From a virus: 36,277 nt of DNA. The notes beneath the pieces are model-generated. The model worked only from the letters and a program-made list of their open reading frames with translations. It searched no databases and was not told the origin of the DNA. Positions 21,658 through 28,639 of the stretch are shown here, one piece after another (within the stretch, counting starts at the first letter, position 1; each line of letters opens with the position of its first letter). Both the position numbers and the translations under genes were made by a program. The stretch is from IMG/VR virus record IMGVR_UViG_3300042367_000673, positions 1-36,277 of that record. The stretch is one strand, 5' to 3'.

Positions 21658-21826
21658 CTACCCCATTCATCTATATAGTCTAGCCATTAAGCCGCGATAT
21701 AAAGAACTAGTAGTTCTTGTATCCAAGGCATGTCTGGAGATGAAGAAGGCCCCCGCAGGGGGGACCAGCCGTCAAGTATGGCCATACTACGGAGCCCGCC
21801 GCGGGGAAGAATGGCCGCACCACTAA
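21650..21826 (+). CDS. Small basic hypothetical protein
   Basis: 58 residues. The ATG overlaps the upstream gene's end (AAATGTCTAG) and has an excellent GGGGAGGT seven bases before it, which supports a real, coupled gene. Soluble, with aromatic and basic residues in the second half (VWPYYGARRGEEWPHH). Function unknown. Confidence 0.55.
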   Translation: MSSYPIHLYSLAIKPRYKELVVLVSKACLEMKKAPAGGTSRQVWPYYGARRGEEWPHH

Positions 21827-21872
21827 GGGGCACCAGGTCCCGCCTTATCAATTAACCAACTAACGAGGTAAT

Positions 21873-22382
21873 ATGAAGCTCAGAATCAAATTGACACGTA
21901 GCAACGCAACCCGACAAGTAACACTTACTACTAGTCCTAAGAATGGCAACACGGTGCTAACTGGCACCGTGGTGGAAGCCTCTGATTATCAATTGAACGT
22001 GAATGGTAACCTCGTTGATGTCAGTGAGTTAGCCATTGGGCTGACTGTTAATCTAGTATTCAGACCACAAGATACTGATACTATAGCCAAGCACGTAGCT
22101 GGTGGTTACCGTATCCATGGAAATGGCAGTCCATTCATCACGATGGTGATTGAATGTCAAACTAAGAAGCCCGCAGCCGGGGGCAACATAATCATCATGG
22201 GGGACGACATTGAGTCAATTGACTATGAAGCATGGAATGACGATACCTTCGTGAATGAGGACGAGTTAGATATGCTCTTCAATAAGAAGGCAGAAACTAA
22301 GGGAGCAAGTGGAGCAGCGCGTGAAGCAAGTGCTCCTACTTCAGGTGCTCCCAACTGGTTCAGCCGTAAGGTAACTCTCTAA
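21873..22382 (+). CDS. Duplicated phage protein, copy A
   Basis: 169 residues. It shares its plan with the next gene: MKLRIKLTRS start, a beta-rich core (QVT-TT...GN-VLTGT, DVSELAIGL-VNLVF, PFITMVIEC) and an acidic C-terminal part (MGDDIESIDYEA...NEDELDMLF). Copy A has an extra 30-residue Ser/Ala/Thr tail ending NWFSRKVTL. Acidic tails ending in hydrophobic residues are typical of DNA-replication or RNA-associated partners, and the tail resembles that of the protein ending at 11271, but no family is recognised. GAGGT lies before the ATG. Confidence 0.65.
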   Translation: MKLRIKLTRSNATRQVTLTTSPKNGNTVLTGTVVEASDYQLNVNGNLVDVSELAIGLTVNLVFRPQDTDTIAKHVAGGYRIHGNGSPFITMVIECQTKKPAAGGNIIIMGDDIESIDYEAWNDDTFVNEDELDMLFNKKAETKGASGAAREASAPTSGAPNWFSRKVTL

Positions 22383-22394
22383 GAGAGACACTAA

Positions 22395-22427
22395 TAGAGT
22401 AGCCTAGCTATAAATTACACGGCCCGC
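22395..22427. repeat. 33-base direct repeat, copy 1
   Basis: The block from TAGAGTAGCCTAGC through TATAAATTACAC to GGCCCGC is repeated without change at 22950-22982, in each case shortly after one of the two paralogous genes. It holds TATAAAT, close to the T4-type late promoter core TATAAATA, so it may be a promoter for the next gene. Confidence 0.7.
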
Positions 22428-22436
22428 CGAGGGGAA

Positions 22437-22467
22437 GAGTGACCCTCTACCTAGTAGAGGGTCACTC
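22437..22467. terminator. 13-pair hairpin after copy A
   Basis: GAGTGACCCTCTA (22437-22449) pairs perfectly with TAGAGGGTCACTC (22455-22467) around a 5-base loop. It lies between the duplicated gene and its paralogue; no long T-run, but otherwise terminator-like. Confidence 0.6.
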
Positions 22468-22492
22468 CATCAAATAATTAAGTAGGACTGCC

Positions 22493-22927
22493 ATGAACCC
22501 AAGAATGAAACTAAGAATCAAATTAACCCGTTCGAGTGAAACCAAACAAGTTACATTTACGACTAACCGCAGCGGCAACGCCGTATTAACTGGAACTTGC
22601 GTTGGAGCACAAGACTATTACTTGGAGTTAGCAAACGGCCGTCCTATTGATATCAGTGAGCTGGCCATTGGTATGATTGTCAACCTAGTGTTCCCGCATA
22701 GCAATTATATAGCCAAGAGCGTAGCTGATGGCTACAAGATGTATGGAGATGATAACCCATTCATCACGATGGTGATTGAATGTAAAATCAAAGAACCCAC
22801 GGCTGAGGATAATATCATAATCATGGAGGACGACATTGACTCCGTTTATTATGAGGCCTGTAGTAGTGATGACACCCTCATGAATGAGGGAGATATAAAT
22901 ATACTCTTCCAAAAGGTGACCATGTAA
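22493..22927 (+). CDS. Duplicated phage protein, copy B
   Basis: 144 residues, paralogue of the gene at 21873. The shared blocks (KLRIKLTRS, DISELAIGM, PFITMVIEC, IIIM-DDI-S) are nearly identical while the tails differ; copy B stops soon after the acidic segment (NEGDINILFQKVTM). AGTAGGA lies before the ATG. Selection for the core is evident because many synonymous changes separate the two copies. Unknown function. Confidence 0.65.
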   Translation: MNPRMKLRIKLTRSSETKQVTFTTNRSGNAVLTGTCVGAQDYYLELANGRPIDISELAIGMIVNLVFPHSNYIAKSVADGYKMYGDDNPFITMVIECKIKEPTAEDNIIIMEDDIDSVYYEACSSDDTLMNEGDINILFQKVTM

Positions 22928-22949
22928 CTCACCAGTGTTAATAGAGAGC

Positions 22950-22982
22950 TAGAGTAGCCTAGCTATAAATTACACGGCCCGC
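22950..22982. repeat. 33-base direct repeat, copy 2
   Basis: Identical to 22395-22427. Followed by a GCCCGCGGCTACTAGCGGGC hairpin (22978-22997) and then the gene starting at about 23030. Confidence 0.7.
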
Positions 22983-23029
22983 GGCTACTAGCGGGCCAAC
23001 CCCGCTCATACCAGAGGGCGCGTAATACA

Positions 23030-23440
23030 TTGAGTAAACTAAACACAGCACTAGAGGTAATAGCAGAATGGTTAGAGGAGTATGGCCCCGCCCATCTCCC
23101 CATTCTAATGCGATACGCCTTACTAGAGAGATACACATTAACGAAGGCCCGAGAGATGGGCCACGATATTAATATATGTACAACAGCGTTCAAGAGCCTA
23201 TGGATAGAGGCCAATGATGAGGAGGTGCAGATCGCGATATTACTGGGGAGGTATCTAGAGGGAGGAGGAAGAGTAGAATACTTCCGAGAGAGGCCCGAGT
23301 TAATAGAGGCGATGGGCTACTTCATGGCCCTAGGAGACCACGAGTTTTACAGAGGACTAGACAATAAGACAATAAATGTGGCTAGAGAGAGAGCCGCGCG
23401 GGCAAGCAGTACTAGACTAAACAAATCATATGCAAACTAA
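23030..23440 (+). CDS. Hypothetical helical protein
   Basis: 136 residues, mostly helical, rich in Glu, Arg and Leu, with no membrane span. It starts at TTG; no clear Shine-Dalgarno is visible and the start is uncertain. Segments such as ALEVIAEWLEEYG and AILLGRYLEGG suggest a small helical bundle. The end overlaps the next gene by 11 bases. Function unknown. Confidence 0.55.
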   Translation: MSKLNTALEVIAEWLEEYGPAHLPILMRYALLERYTLTKAREMGHDINICTTAFKSLWIEANDEEVQIAILLGRYLEGGGRVEYFRERPELIEAMGYFMALGDHEFYRGLDNKTINVARERAARASSTRLNKSYAN

Positions 23441-23675
23441 ATACACAATACGAGCAAAGGATGGTAGGTACCTCTCTCCCATTACTAGAGAGGAAGCAGA
23501 GGAGTTACTGAAGAGCGGTCTAATTAAGAAGGATAGCGAGGACGGGTACATAATGGTAGCAGACAGCGCGTTTGCCGTCAGTCAATACGTGATATATGAT
23601 TGCCAGCACTTATGTGATGATTTAATAGATAATAATAAGACAACAGCTACCGCCGAACAGCCTCGTTACTTATAA
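23430..23675 (+). CDS. Small hypothetical protein
   Basis: 81 residues overlapping the preceding gene's end. N-terminal half reads like a small regulatory or DNA-mimic domain (REEAEELLKSGLIKKD), followed by a Cys/His/Asp cluster (YDCQHLCDDLID). Acidic overall. Function unknown. Confidence 0.5.
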   Translation: MQTKYTIRAKDGRYLSPITREEAEELLKSGLIKKDSEDGYIMVADSAFAVSQYVIYDCQHLCDDLIDNNKTTATAEQPRYL

Positions 23676-23755
23676 GCAAACAGCCCCTATAGGAGATAGA
23701 GCCGAGAGGTAGAGGGGCCCGTCGTAATTGTGAGAACAGCCTCATAGCAACAGCG

Positions 23756-24442
23756 TCACACGTAGGCGGCCTGCTCACTCCTGAAGATATCAAGTAGGGG
23801 ATCGATAGTAGATCTAAGGCCAGCCATGAGATGGCGAGCTGCATCAGTAGGTAGGCCCCGCCACCAGCGTTGCACCTTCTCCTGAGCCCAATCGAGGCCC
23901 AATCGCGTCATAGTGCACTGTAGTGTGCGCTCAAGCAGGCGGGTGAACTGAGCGAGGGGGCGTATATCGCCACTATCGGTACCGTAGTGTGCTACCCACT
24001 GAGAGGGGTCAGCGATAACCTCAGGATTCTGAGTAGCGTAGGCCAGGAGTTTATTCTCGATGGGGCTCACGTACCAGAGATTACCATAGTCGTTGTTAGA
24101 GGTATCACCATCCAGGTGATGTACTTCCATGAGGCCCGCGCGGCAGACCTCACCGCGGCGTTCTCGTCTCCAACCAGCGGCGGGCCGCCTATCAATGTAG
24201 AGCACTATCTGGTGAACATATACCAGCTCCTTACGGACGTTAGTGCAGTGGAACGCGAAGAAGCGACACTGCTCAAGATAGTCGAATAACCGCTTATTCT
24301 CCTTAGCGAGAACGTACTGGTAGCCACTGGCATTGGTATGAATAGTGGCAGCCGCGAGATAACGGCGGGCCCCACCTAGCATAATATGCATAGCGTGATA
24401 AGATGGGCGAGGTTCGAATCCGCTACTTAATTTTGGTTCCAT
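23756..24442 (-). CDS. HNH endonuclease-like protein
   Basis: 228 residues. At 106-131 is the HNH_3-type signature: EVHHLDGDTSNNDYGNLWYV then SPIEN, with His108-His109 as metal and catalytic His, and Asn117 and Asn121 in the positions found in phage homing endonucleases. Residues 33-100 form the usual beta-strand lead-in with an arginine-rich loop (RRPAAGWRRERR). The C-terminal 90 residues are helical and Arg/Trp-rich, a possible DNA-recognition region. GGAGG lies before the ATG. It is probably a free-standing homing or packaging-type nuclease; being alone on the minus strand beside a structured non-coding region suits a mobile homing gene. Confidence 0.8.
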   Translation of the reverse strand: MEPKLSSGFEPRPSYHAMHIMLGGARRYLAAATIHTNASGYQYVLAKENKRLFDYLEQCRFFAFHCTNVRKELVYVHQIVLYIDRRPAAGWRRERRGEVCRAGLMEVHHLDGDTSNNDYGNLWYVSPIENKLLAYATQNPEVIADPSQWVAHYGTDSGDIRPLAQFTRLLERTLQCTMTRLGLDWAQEKVQRWWRGLPTDAARHLMAGLRSTIDPLLDIFRSEQAAYV

Positions 24443-24486
24443 GTGCCTCCATGTGTTATAATAAAGGGGTTATAATAGAGTTAATT

Positions 24487-24803
24487 ATGCCGGGCAGCCC
24501 CCACGAGATGGGCTCCCGGCATTTACTTATCCCTGGGGACGGCCCCTCCTCGATCCCCCCCTCCATCGGAGGCCGGGGAAGGGGAAAGGGGGGCCCCAGA
24601 GATAAGTAAATGAAAATGCCCTACAGATGCATATCCCCCCTCCATCGGAGGCCGAGACGCCATCTATAGGGCATTGATTATCCGTTGATCGCGGGTCCCC
24701 CCCTCCATCGGAGGCCGGGGTCACAATCTAGGGATAAGTTCAACCTACTGGCCAGATATTCAGTAGGTCTAGATCATGCTCACTGACCAGATATTCAGTG
24801 AGC
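24487..24803. other. Array of hairpins with conserved loops and changing stems
   Basis: Members: 24487-24522 (ATGCCGGG/CCCGGCAT plus AGCCC/GGGCT); 24520-24612 (CATTTACTTATC/GATAAGTAAATG plus CTGGGG/CCCCAG); 24615-24675 (AATGCCCTA/TAGGGCATT plus AGATG/CATCT); 24678-24737 (weaker); 24744-24767 (CCTACTG/CAGTAGG); 24778-24803 (GCTCACTG/CAGTGAGC). The second, third and fourth enclose one repeated core CCCCCCTCCATCGGAGGCCG (24555, 24635, 24697), itself a small hairpin. The last two share a loop CCAGATATT with different self-complementary stems. No ORF fits. Confidence 0.75.
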
Positions 24804-25431
24804 ACTAGCATATACATATTATACATCGAAATTATCATCGTGGCAATAATGCCGATGTACTAATTAACGAGGAAGGCCCGGGCTCTAGGAGGTAATTACC
24901 GTTACCTAGTACAACCCTCGATGGCCATAAGTGGTGCTATCTGGGCACCGGCCGCATCTCTGTGAAGGGGGGTGATTATTAAGGCTAATTTTGTGGATAT
25001 GCTAGCAAGATGGGCCTAAATAGTCTAGCGGCCGCACCTCTATAATCCAATACATCCATTATACCACGCCGCTACAGTGGTGTCAACCCCAATATTGAGG
25101 ATACAGTCAACTAACATAAGGCCCGCGGTATGACGGTACGCGGTCGGTGTAGCTCAGCATTGAGGCCATACTGTCACGATGGTGGGCCCTACTACGGTAT
25201 AAGGAACCAGTGTATAAGCTCAGCTACTGTCATATACTAAGGGCCCGCGATGTTATAACACAGTGGGCCCTGCGGTAGAGGGGGCCCCCTCCTTATAACC
25301 ACTCCCATAAGGACGAGGGGCAGAGCAGGTATAGAACAAGGACTATCCGCGGGCCCCAATTAGAATAATAGACACAATAGTGCCATACGATAGTCTAGGC
25401 GGCCGAATGATAGAATATATGTGCCAATATA
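24804..25431. other. Non-coding gap, GGCCCG-rich, no gene found
   Basis: I see no supported ORF. A TACATCG/CGATGTA stem enclosing ATTAT/ATAAT lies near 24822-24860, and many GGGCCC or GGCCCGC words are scattered through an otherwise AT-balanced sequence. Unlike 24487-24803, no repeated units are obvious. Confidence 0.5.
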
Positions 25432-25683
25432 ATGGAACAGCCGATGAATAATGAGAGTAATGAGCTAGATTACGCTAAGGCGCGACTAGATGCACACAGC
25501 ATACCCTGGGTGCCTATCAGCGATGAGTGCCTCCGCATCACAGTGGGAGAGCGCTCCTACTACTACTATCTGCGCCGGGGGAGGTGGCGGGCCAGAGGAA
25601 GCAATAGGGAGTATAATACACACTCTATCGACCACCTAATAAAGTTCCTCTCCGGGATGGGCCTCTATAAGGGAGAGAGCTAG
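25432..25683 (+). CDS. Small hypothetical protein
   Basis: 83 residues, basic and Tyr/Arg-rich in the centre (SYYYYLRRGRWRARGSNREYN) with an acidic N-terminus. It may bind nucleic acid. There is no strong ribosome site. Codon and GGCCCG texture match the phage-type sequence around it. Last gene before the CRISPR-repeat/IS segment. Confidence 0.5.
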   Translation: MEQPMNNESNELDYAKARLDAHSIPWVPISDECLRITVGERSYYYYLRRGRWRARGSNREYNTHSIDHLIKFLSGMGLYKGES

Positions 25684-25725
25684 GCCCACAACAGGGCCTG
25701 TGGCGGGCCGTTAGTTAATTAGTAA

Positions 25726-25759
25726 GTTCTAAATCTTAAACCCTACTAGGGATTGAAAT
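25726..25759 (+). CRISPR. Solitary, degenerate CRISPR repeat (R1)
   Basis: 34 bases starting GTTCTAAATC and ending GGGATTGAAAT. The inner 26 bases (ATCTTAAACCCTACTAGGGA then TTGAAA) are identical to the repeat at 27405-27441; the 5' part is three bases shorter and the last base is T, not C. The CCCTA-C-TAGGG hairpin is intact. No leader or second repeat adjoins it; about 27 bases later the IS1341-type element begins. Confidence 0.75.
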
Positions 25760-25823
25760 CCATTGATTATCTAATAGAGCTTCTAATTGACACTCCCGTC
25801 GCTGAAAGCGAGGGATTCTTGGT

Positions 25824-27029
25824 TCACTGACTCAAGTTGTCTTGACAGGTATTGCTACCAACCAAAATAGAGCTTAAATCTCCCCAAGCGTTTAGGTCTG
25901 ATGACCAACTTCCGATATGCCCTATCGTAGCTTTTTTGAGTATATTTAATGCCGCCATTTTGTCTCTATCTTCTACATATCCGCAAGAACAAACATGGGT
26001 TCTAACCGATAGAGACTTTTTAATTAACTTGCCACAATTAAAGCATTCTTGGCTAGTATAGGCGGGATTAACAGCAATAGTCAATCTGCCGTATTTAATG
26101 CCAAAATACTCAATCCATTTTCTTAATTGTGACCAGCCCGCATCATTAATACTCTTAGCTAGTTTTCGATTACGCACAAGGTTCTTGACCTTTAAATTTT
26201 CATAGGCTATCAAGTCGTTTGACTGAATTAAGCGGAGTGCCAATCTTTTAGCAAACTCTTCTCGCTGCCTACTTACTTTTAAATGTCCCTTAGCGTACTT
26301 TTGTCTAGCCTTTTTGTAGTTATTAGACTGCTGTTGCCCTCTTCTAAACTTTTTAGATTTTCTCCTATTTAGTTTATTAAGACGCTTCTCTGCTTTTCGA
26401 TAATATTTAGGAGGTTCTACTGTATTGTTGTCGCTATCGGCATAAAGATACTTTAGTCCCATGTCTAAACCTACACATTTTTTGGTAGGCTCTAATTTTG
26501 GGGTTATATCTCTCACGTCAAGTTTTAACATTAACTGGCAATAATACCCGTCAGCACGTTTAACTATTCTCACCCTTTGAATTTGCCATTCTTGAAAATA
26601 AAACAAGTCTCGACTACCAATTAGTTTTAACTCCCCAATGTTTTTTCCATCAGTGAAAGTTATTCTTTTGGTATCTCGATTAATCTTCCAGCCTGATTTT
26701 TTAAACTCAATAGAATGAGTACGTTTAGAGTATTTAGGGTATCCCTTTTTGCCAGGGATTTGGTTTTTACAGTTGTTATAGAACCTTAAAATAGCAGTCC
26801 AAGTCCGTTCGCAAGCCTGTTGACAAGCTGTAGAGTTAAGGTCTTTGACGAAAGAATATTCGTTTCTTAATTCGGTTGTGTATCGATAAATATCCTTTTG
26901 TCCTACACCTTTGTTATCTTCCCAATATCTAAGGCATTTATTCCGAACAAACTGAACTGTCCGAATTGCCTCATCAATGGCTTGATATTGAGATGGCTTT
27001 CCTCTAAGCTTGTACTCTAAAATGAACAT
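25824..27029 (-). CDS. tnpB: TnpB RNA-guided nuclease (IS1341-type)
   Basis: 401 residues from the ATG at 27029. An in-frame ATG eight codons earlier lies at or before the expected transcription start, because a TTGACA (27081-27086) and TAGAAT (27057-27062) promoter with 18-base spacing ends only 28 bases from this codon. The RuvC triad is intact: Asp189 (VGLDMGL), Glu277 (IAYENLKV) and Asp356 (EDRDKMAALN). The zinc ribbon CFNCG/CSCG is complete. TnpB cuts DNA guided by a reRNA (omegaRNA) from the element's right end; here the guide would come from the 27 bases just next to repeat R1. Confidence 0.9.
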   Translation of the reverse strand: MFILEYKLRGKPSQYQAIDEAIRTVQFVRNKCLRYWEDNKGVGQKDIYRYTTELRNEYSFVKDLNSTACQQACERTWTAILRFYNNCKNQIPGKKGYPKYSKRTHSIEFKKSGWKINRDTKRITFTDGKNIGELKLIGSRDLFYFQEWQIQRVRIVKRADGYYCQLMLKLDVRDITPKLEPTKKCVGLDMGLKYLYADSDNNTVEPPKYYRKAEKRLNKLNRRKSKKFRRGQQQSNNYKKARQKYAKGHLKVSRQREEFAKRLALRLIQSNDLIAYENLKVKNLVRNRKLAKSINDAGWSQLRKWIEYFGIKYGRLTIAVNPAYTSQECFNCGKLIKKSLSVRTHVCSCGYVEDRDKMAALNILKKATIGHIGSWSSDLNAWGDLSSILVGSNTCQDNLSQ

Positions 27030-27056
27030 CTTGCGTGCCGACCTACTACGCAAACT

Positions 27057-27086
27057 ATTCTAGCACGCTAAGAATTGAGTTGTCAA
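27057..27086 (-). promoter_or_regulatory. Sigma-70-type promoter of tnpB
   Basis: On the minus strand TTGACA (27086-27081), 18 bases, TAGAAT (27062-27057). Predicted transcription start near 27050. Confidence 0.65.
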
Positions 27087-27279
27087 TCGTGCTTCGCTAT
27101 TTCTATGCTGGTCGGCTTTTCATCTCATCGGTAAAACCGAGAGCCTTCAAGCCGACATTTCAGGTAAACGTCAATGATTAAATATCCATGGCCCTCAAGC
27201 AAATAATAACTCAACATGAGAGGCAATAAGCCCGCGGGCCCCTAACCCGTAGTAGTGGCCTTAGCACGAGCGGGGCGCC

Positions 27280-27404
27280 CCTTATCCCGTAAAGTTTTGC
27301 GGGGTCTTGAAACAGTGGGTCATTTGCTGTATAATTGGTTTATTGCGGGTGCGGCGCAAATGAACCTTGAAAACTCCATAGCGTATGGCCTTTACCACTG
27401 GGCG
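27280..27404 (+). promoter_or_regulatory. CRISPR leader-like sequence with consensus promoter
   Basis: TTGAAA (27307-27312), 17 bases, TATAAT (27330-27335): near-ideal host sigma-70 promoter pointing into the CRISPR repeat at 27405. Between them and the repeat lies a roughly 70-base segment with the text GAACCTTGAAAACTCCATAG, which to me resembles leaders of cyanobacterial CRISPR arrays. It is bordered on the left by phage-type GGCCC-rich sequence. Confidence 0.7.
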
Positions 27405-27441
27405 GTTCGAATTAATCTTAAACCCTACTAGGGATTGAAAC
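27405..27441 (+). CRISPR. Solitary full-length CRISPR repeat (R2), promoter-driven
   Basis: 37 bases, beginning GTTCGAATTAATC and ending AGGGATTGAAAC, with the CCCTA-C-TAGGG hairpin and the GATTGAAAC end that becomes the crRNA 5' handle in many type I-D and III systems. Only one repeat is present and no second repeat follows within several hundred bases, so this is not an array. What follows in spacer position is a tRNA 3' half. Solitary repeat units in phages can act as RNA anti-CRISPRs (Racr). Confidence 0.8.
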
Positions 27442-27483
27442 CTCATAAGACGGCTCAAAGTGATTCGATTCCGCTATTCTGCA
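27441..27483 (+). pseudogene. tRNA(CAT) 3' half abutting the CRISPR repeat
   Basis: 43 bases aligned without gaps to the anticodon loop, variable region, T-arm and acceptor strand of the intact tRNA at 28640-28712. There are five differences, all transitions (variable loop two, T-stem two, acceptor one). The 5' half is absent, and the join falls exactly where the repeat ends at the base before the anticodon loop. Confidence 0.75.
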
Positions 27484-27880
27484 TACAGCGTTAGAGCAAA
27501 ACCCACAACGTCATATAAGTTAAACCTATGAGTCACTATCAAAGTGCCATTCCACCCCCTGGGGCAAACCTATTAACTATTGATTGCACTCTATGCTGGC
27601 GTTACTTAGTATAGAGTATAATATTGTATATCGATAAGTTATACTTATCAATTAACCACAGCTTCTCTCACCTCAGATAAATATGCCCATAACATACAGT
27701 TAGAATATGTAACAATTCAAACATAAATAATTGGGGTTTTTAATACAGCGTTGAAAATACGGCAAATATCGCCATATTTAGCTATATTTAAACAAATATT
27801 AAGCTATCAAATGCGAGCGAAACCTAGGCAGAGAGATAGACAAGAGTGAGTAGCCACTCAATTATTAAGGAGATATAGGC
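27484..27880. other. AT-rich non-coding stretch
   Basis: No supported ORF. Notable are ACTCTAT/ATAGAGT around 27587-27620 and GATAAG/CTTATC (near 27633-27651) as weak inverted repeats, and a T-run after GGGG near 27733. Base composition is clearly more AT-rich than the flanking phage-type sequence. Confidence 0.45.
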
Positions 27881-28042
27881 ATGTCAAAAACAGTATTAGC
27901 TTTATATGTGACCCTTACCGTGTTCGTAGTGATTCTAATGTATCTAATGATATCAATCATACCTACTGTAGAGCCCGCCAGCGATACATGTAGTAGAGTG
28001 TGTAGCCACTCAATTATTAAGGATATACAAGCATGTCAATAA
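27881..28042 (+). CDS. Small single-span membrane protein, first of a tandem pair
   Basis: 53 residues: one hydrophobic span (5-29), then EPASDTCSR and a tail. The leader and start (TAGCCACTCAATTATTAAGG then a ribosome site) are repeated before the next ORF, and the two proteins share LYVTL/LNVVF-type starts, MYL and the PASDTCSR motif, so this is a tandem duplication. AAGGAG precedes the ATG. Its last ten bases overlap the next gene. Function unknown. Confidence 0.55.
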   Translation: MSKTVLALYVTLTVFVVILMYLMISIIPTVEPASDTCSRVCSHSIIKDIQACQ

Positions 28043-28245
28043 CAGTAATAGCGTTAAATGTAGTCTTTATCGTATACATAGTGTTCCTGATGTATCTAAT
28101 TCCTAGAGTAGGGCCCCGCGCTAGGTGGGGCCTTGTCGCGTTAATATGCGTCATAGCGTTGGTATGGATATCGATCATGTCTAATGGAGGGCCCGCCAGT
28201 GATACATGTAGTAGAATGTTACACTATTCTACATCTAGGCTATAA
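28033..28245 (+). CDS. Small two-span membrane protein, second of a tandem pair
   Basis: 70 residues with two hydrophobic spans (about 4-24 and 33-48) and the motif GPASDTCSR shared with the preceding ORF. The second span appears to be an insertion relative to the first copy. The duplicated leader supplies its ribosome site (AAGGAT). Function unknown. Confidence 0.55.
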   Translation: MSITVIALNVVFIVYIVFLMYLIPRVGPRARWGLVALICVIALVWISIMSNGGPASDTCSRMLHYSTSRL

Positions 28246-28268
28246 CACTACTTAATACTTGTAGCGCG

Positions 28269-28289
28269 GTAGTAGTAGTAGTAGTAGTG
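28269..28289. repeat. GTA microsatellite
   Basis: Six consecutive GTA units followed by GTGG within non-coding sequence. Confidence 0.8.
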
Positions 28290-28303
28290 GTAGTATATAG
28301 AAC

Positions 28304-28363
28304 GAGGCCCGCGCCATAATAAGGAGGCCCGCGTCATAATAAGGAGGCCCGCGCCATAATAAG
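28304..28363. repeat. 20-base tandem repeat, three units
   Basis: GAGGCCCGCGCCATAATAAG at 28304-28323, 28324-28343 (one C to T change) and 28344-28363. Each carries AAGGAGGCCCGC across the junction. Non-coding. Confidence 0.85.
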
Positions 28364-28383
28364 GATAAGTGGAATAGTGTAAC

Positions 28384-28401
28384 CGACTCCGCTGTCCTGC
28401 A
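28384..28401 (+). pseudogene. tRNA 3'-end fragment
   Basis: Eighteen bases matching the T-loop end, T-stem and acceptor strand of the tRNA at 28640-28712 (two changes), followed by TACAG as at the 27441 fragment. Remnant of a second lost tRNA copy. Confidence 0.55.
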
Positions 28402-28439
28402 TACAGTAAACCTTATCAAGAATTAAGCTCAGGAGGAAG

Positions 28440-28571
28440 ATGTTGATTTTATTGCTTTCGCGGATTGGTGGATTAATCTTCTCTATGATTCTGCTTCACA
28501 GGCTGTTACATCACTTCTATGTAGCGGCGTGGGACAAGAATACAGATAGATTGATAAGAAAGGGTAAGTAA
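28440..28571 (+). CDS. Small membrane protein
   Basis: 43 residues: a hydrophobic N-terminal span (2-22) and a basic, aromatic tail with His pairs (HRLLHHFYVAAWDKN). Strong AGGAGGA directly upstream. Immediately after a tRNA fragment and before the intact tRNA. Function unknown. Confidence 0.55.
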   Translation: MLILLLSRIGGLIFSMILLHRLLHHFYVAAWDKNTDRLIRKGK

Positions 28572-28639
28572 CGGCATACTAGATATAACGCGGCCCCCCA
28601 GTTAGAGCCAATAACGTGGCCCCCGGGGCTGCACCCCAA

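Larger units (their letters stand above)
25787..27150 (-). mobile_element. IS200/IS605-family (IS1341-type) tnpB-only element
   Basis: Bounded by a tnpB 3' end hairpin (minus strand CCCTCGCTTTCAGCGACGGG near 25795-25815) and, beyond the tnpB start, a left-end stem GTCGGCTT/AAGCCGAC (27111-27146) enclosing TCGGT/ACCGA. No Y1 transposase tnpA is present, so movement would need one in trans. Exact ends are estimates. It sits between the two solitary CRISPR repeats. Confidence 0.7.

Noticed and set aside
24395-24435. GGTTCGAATCC as a tRNA T-arm
   Set aside because: The would-be T-stem has mismatches and no acceptor or anticodon stem can be formed around it; it lies at the start of the HNH gene.
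25726-27441. A functional CRISPR array
   Set aside because: Only two repeats 1.65 kb apart, one degenerate, no regular spacers and no cas genes.
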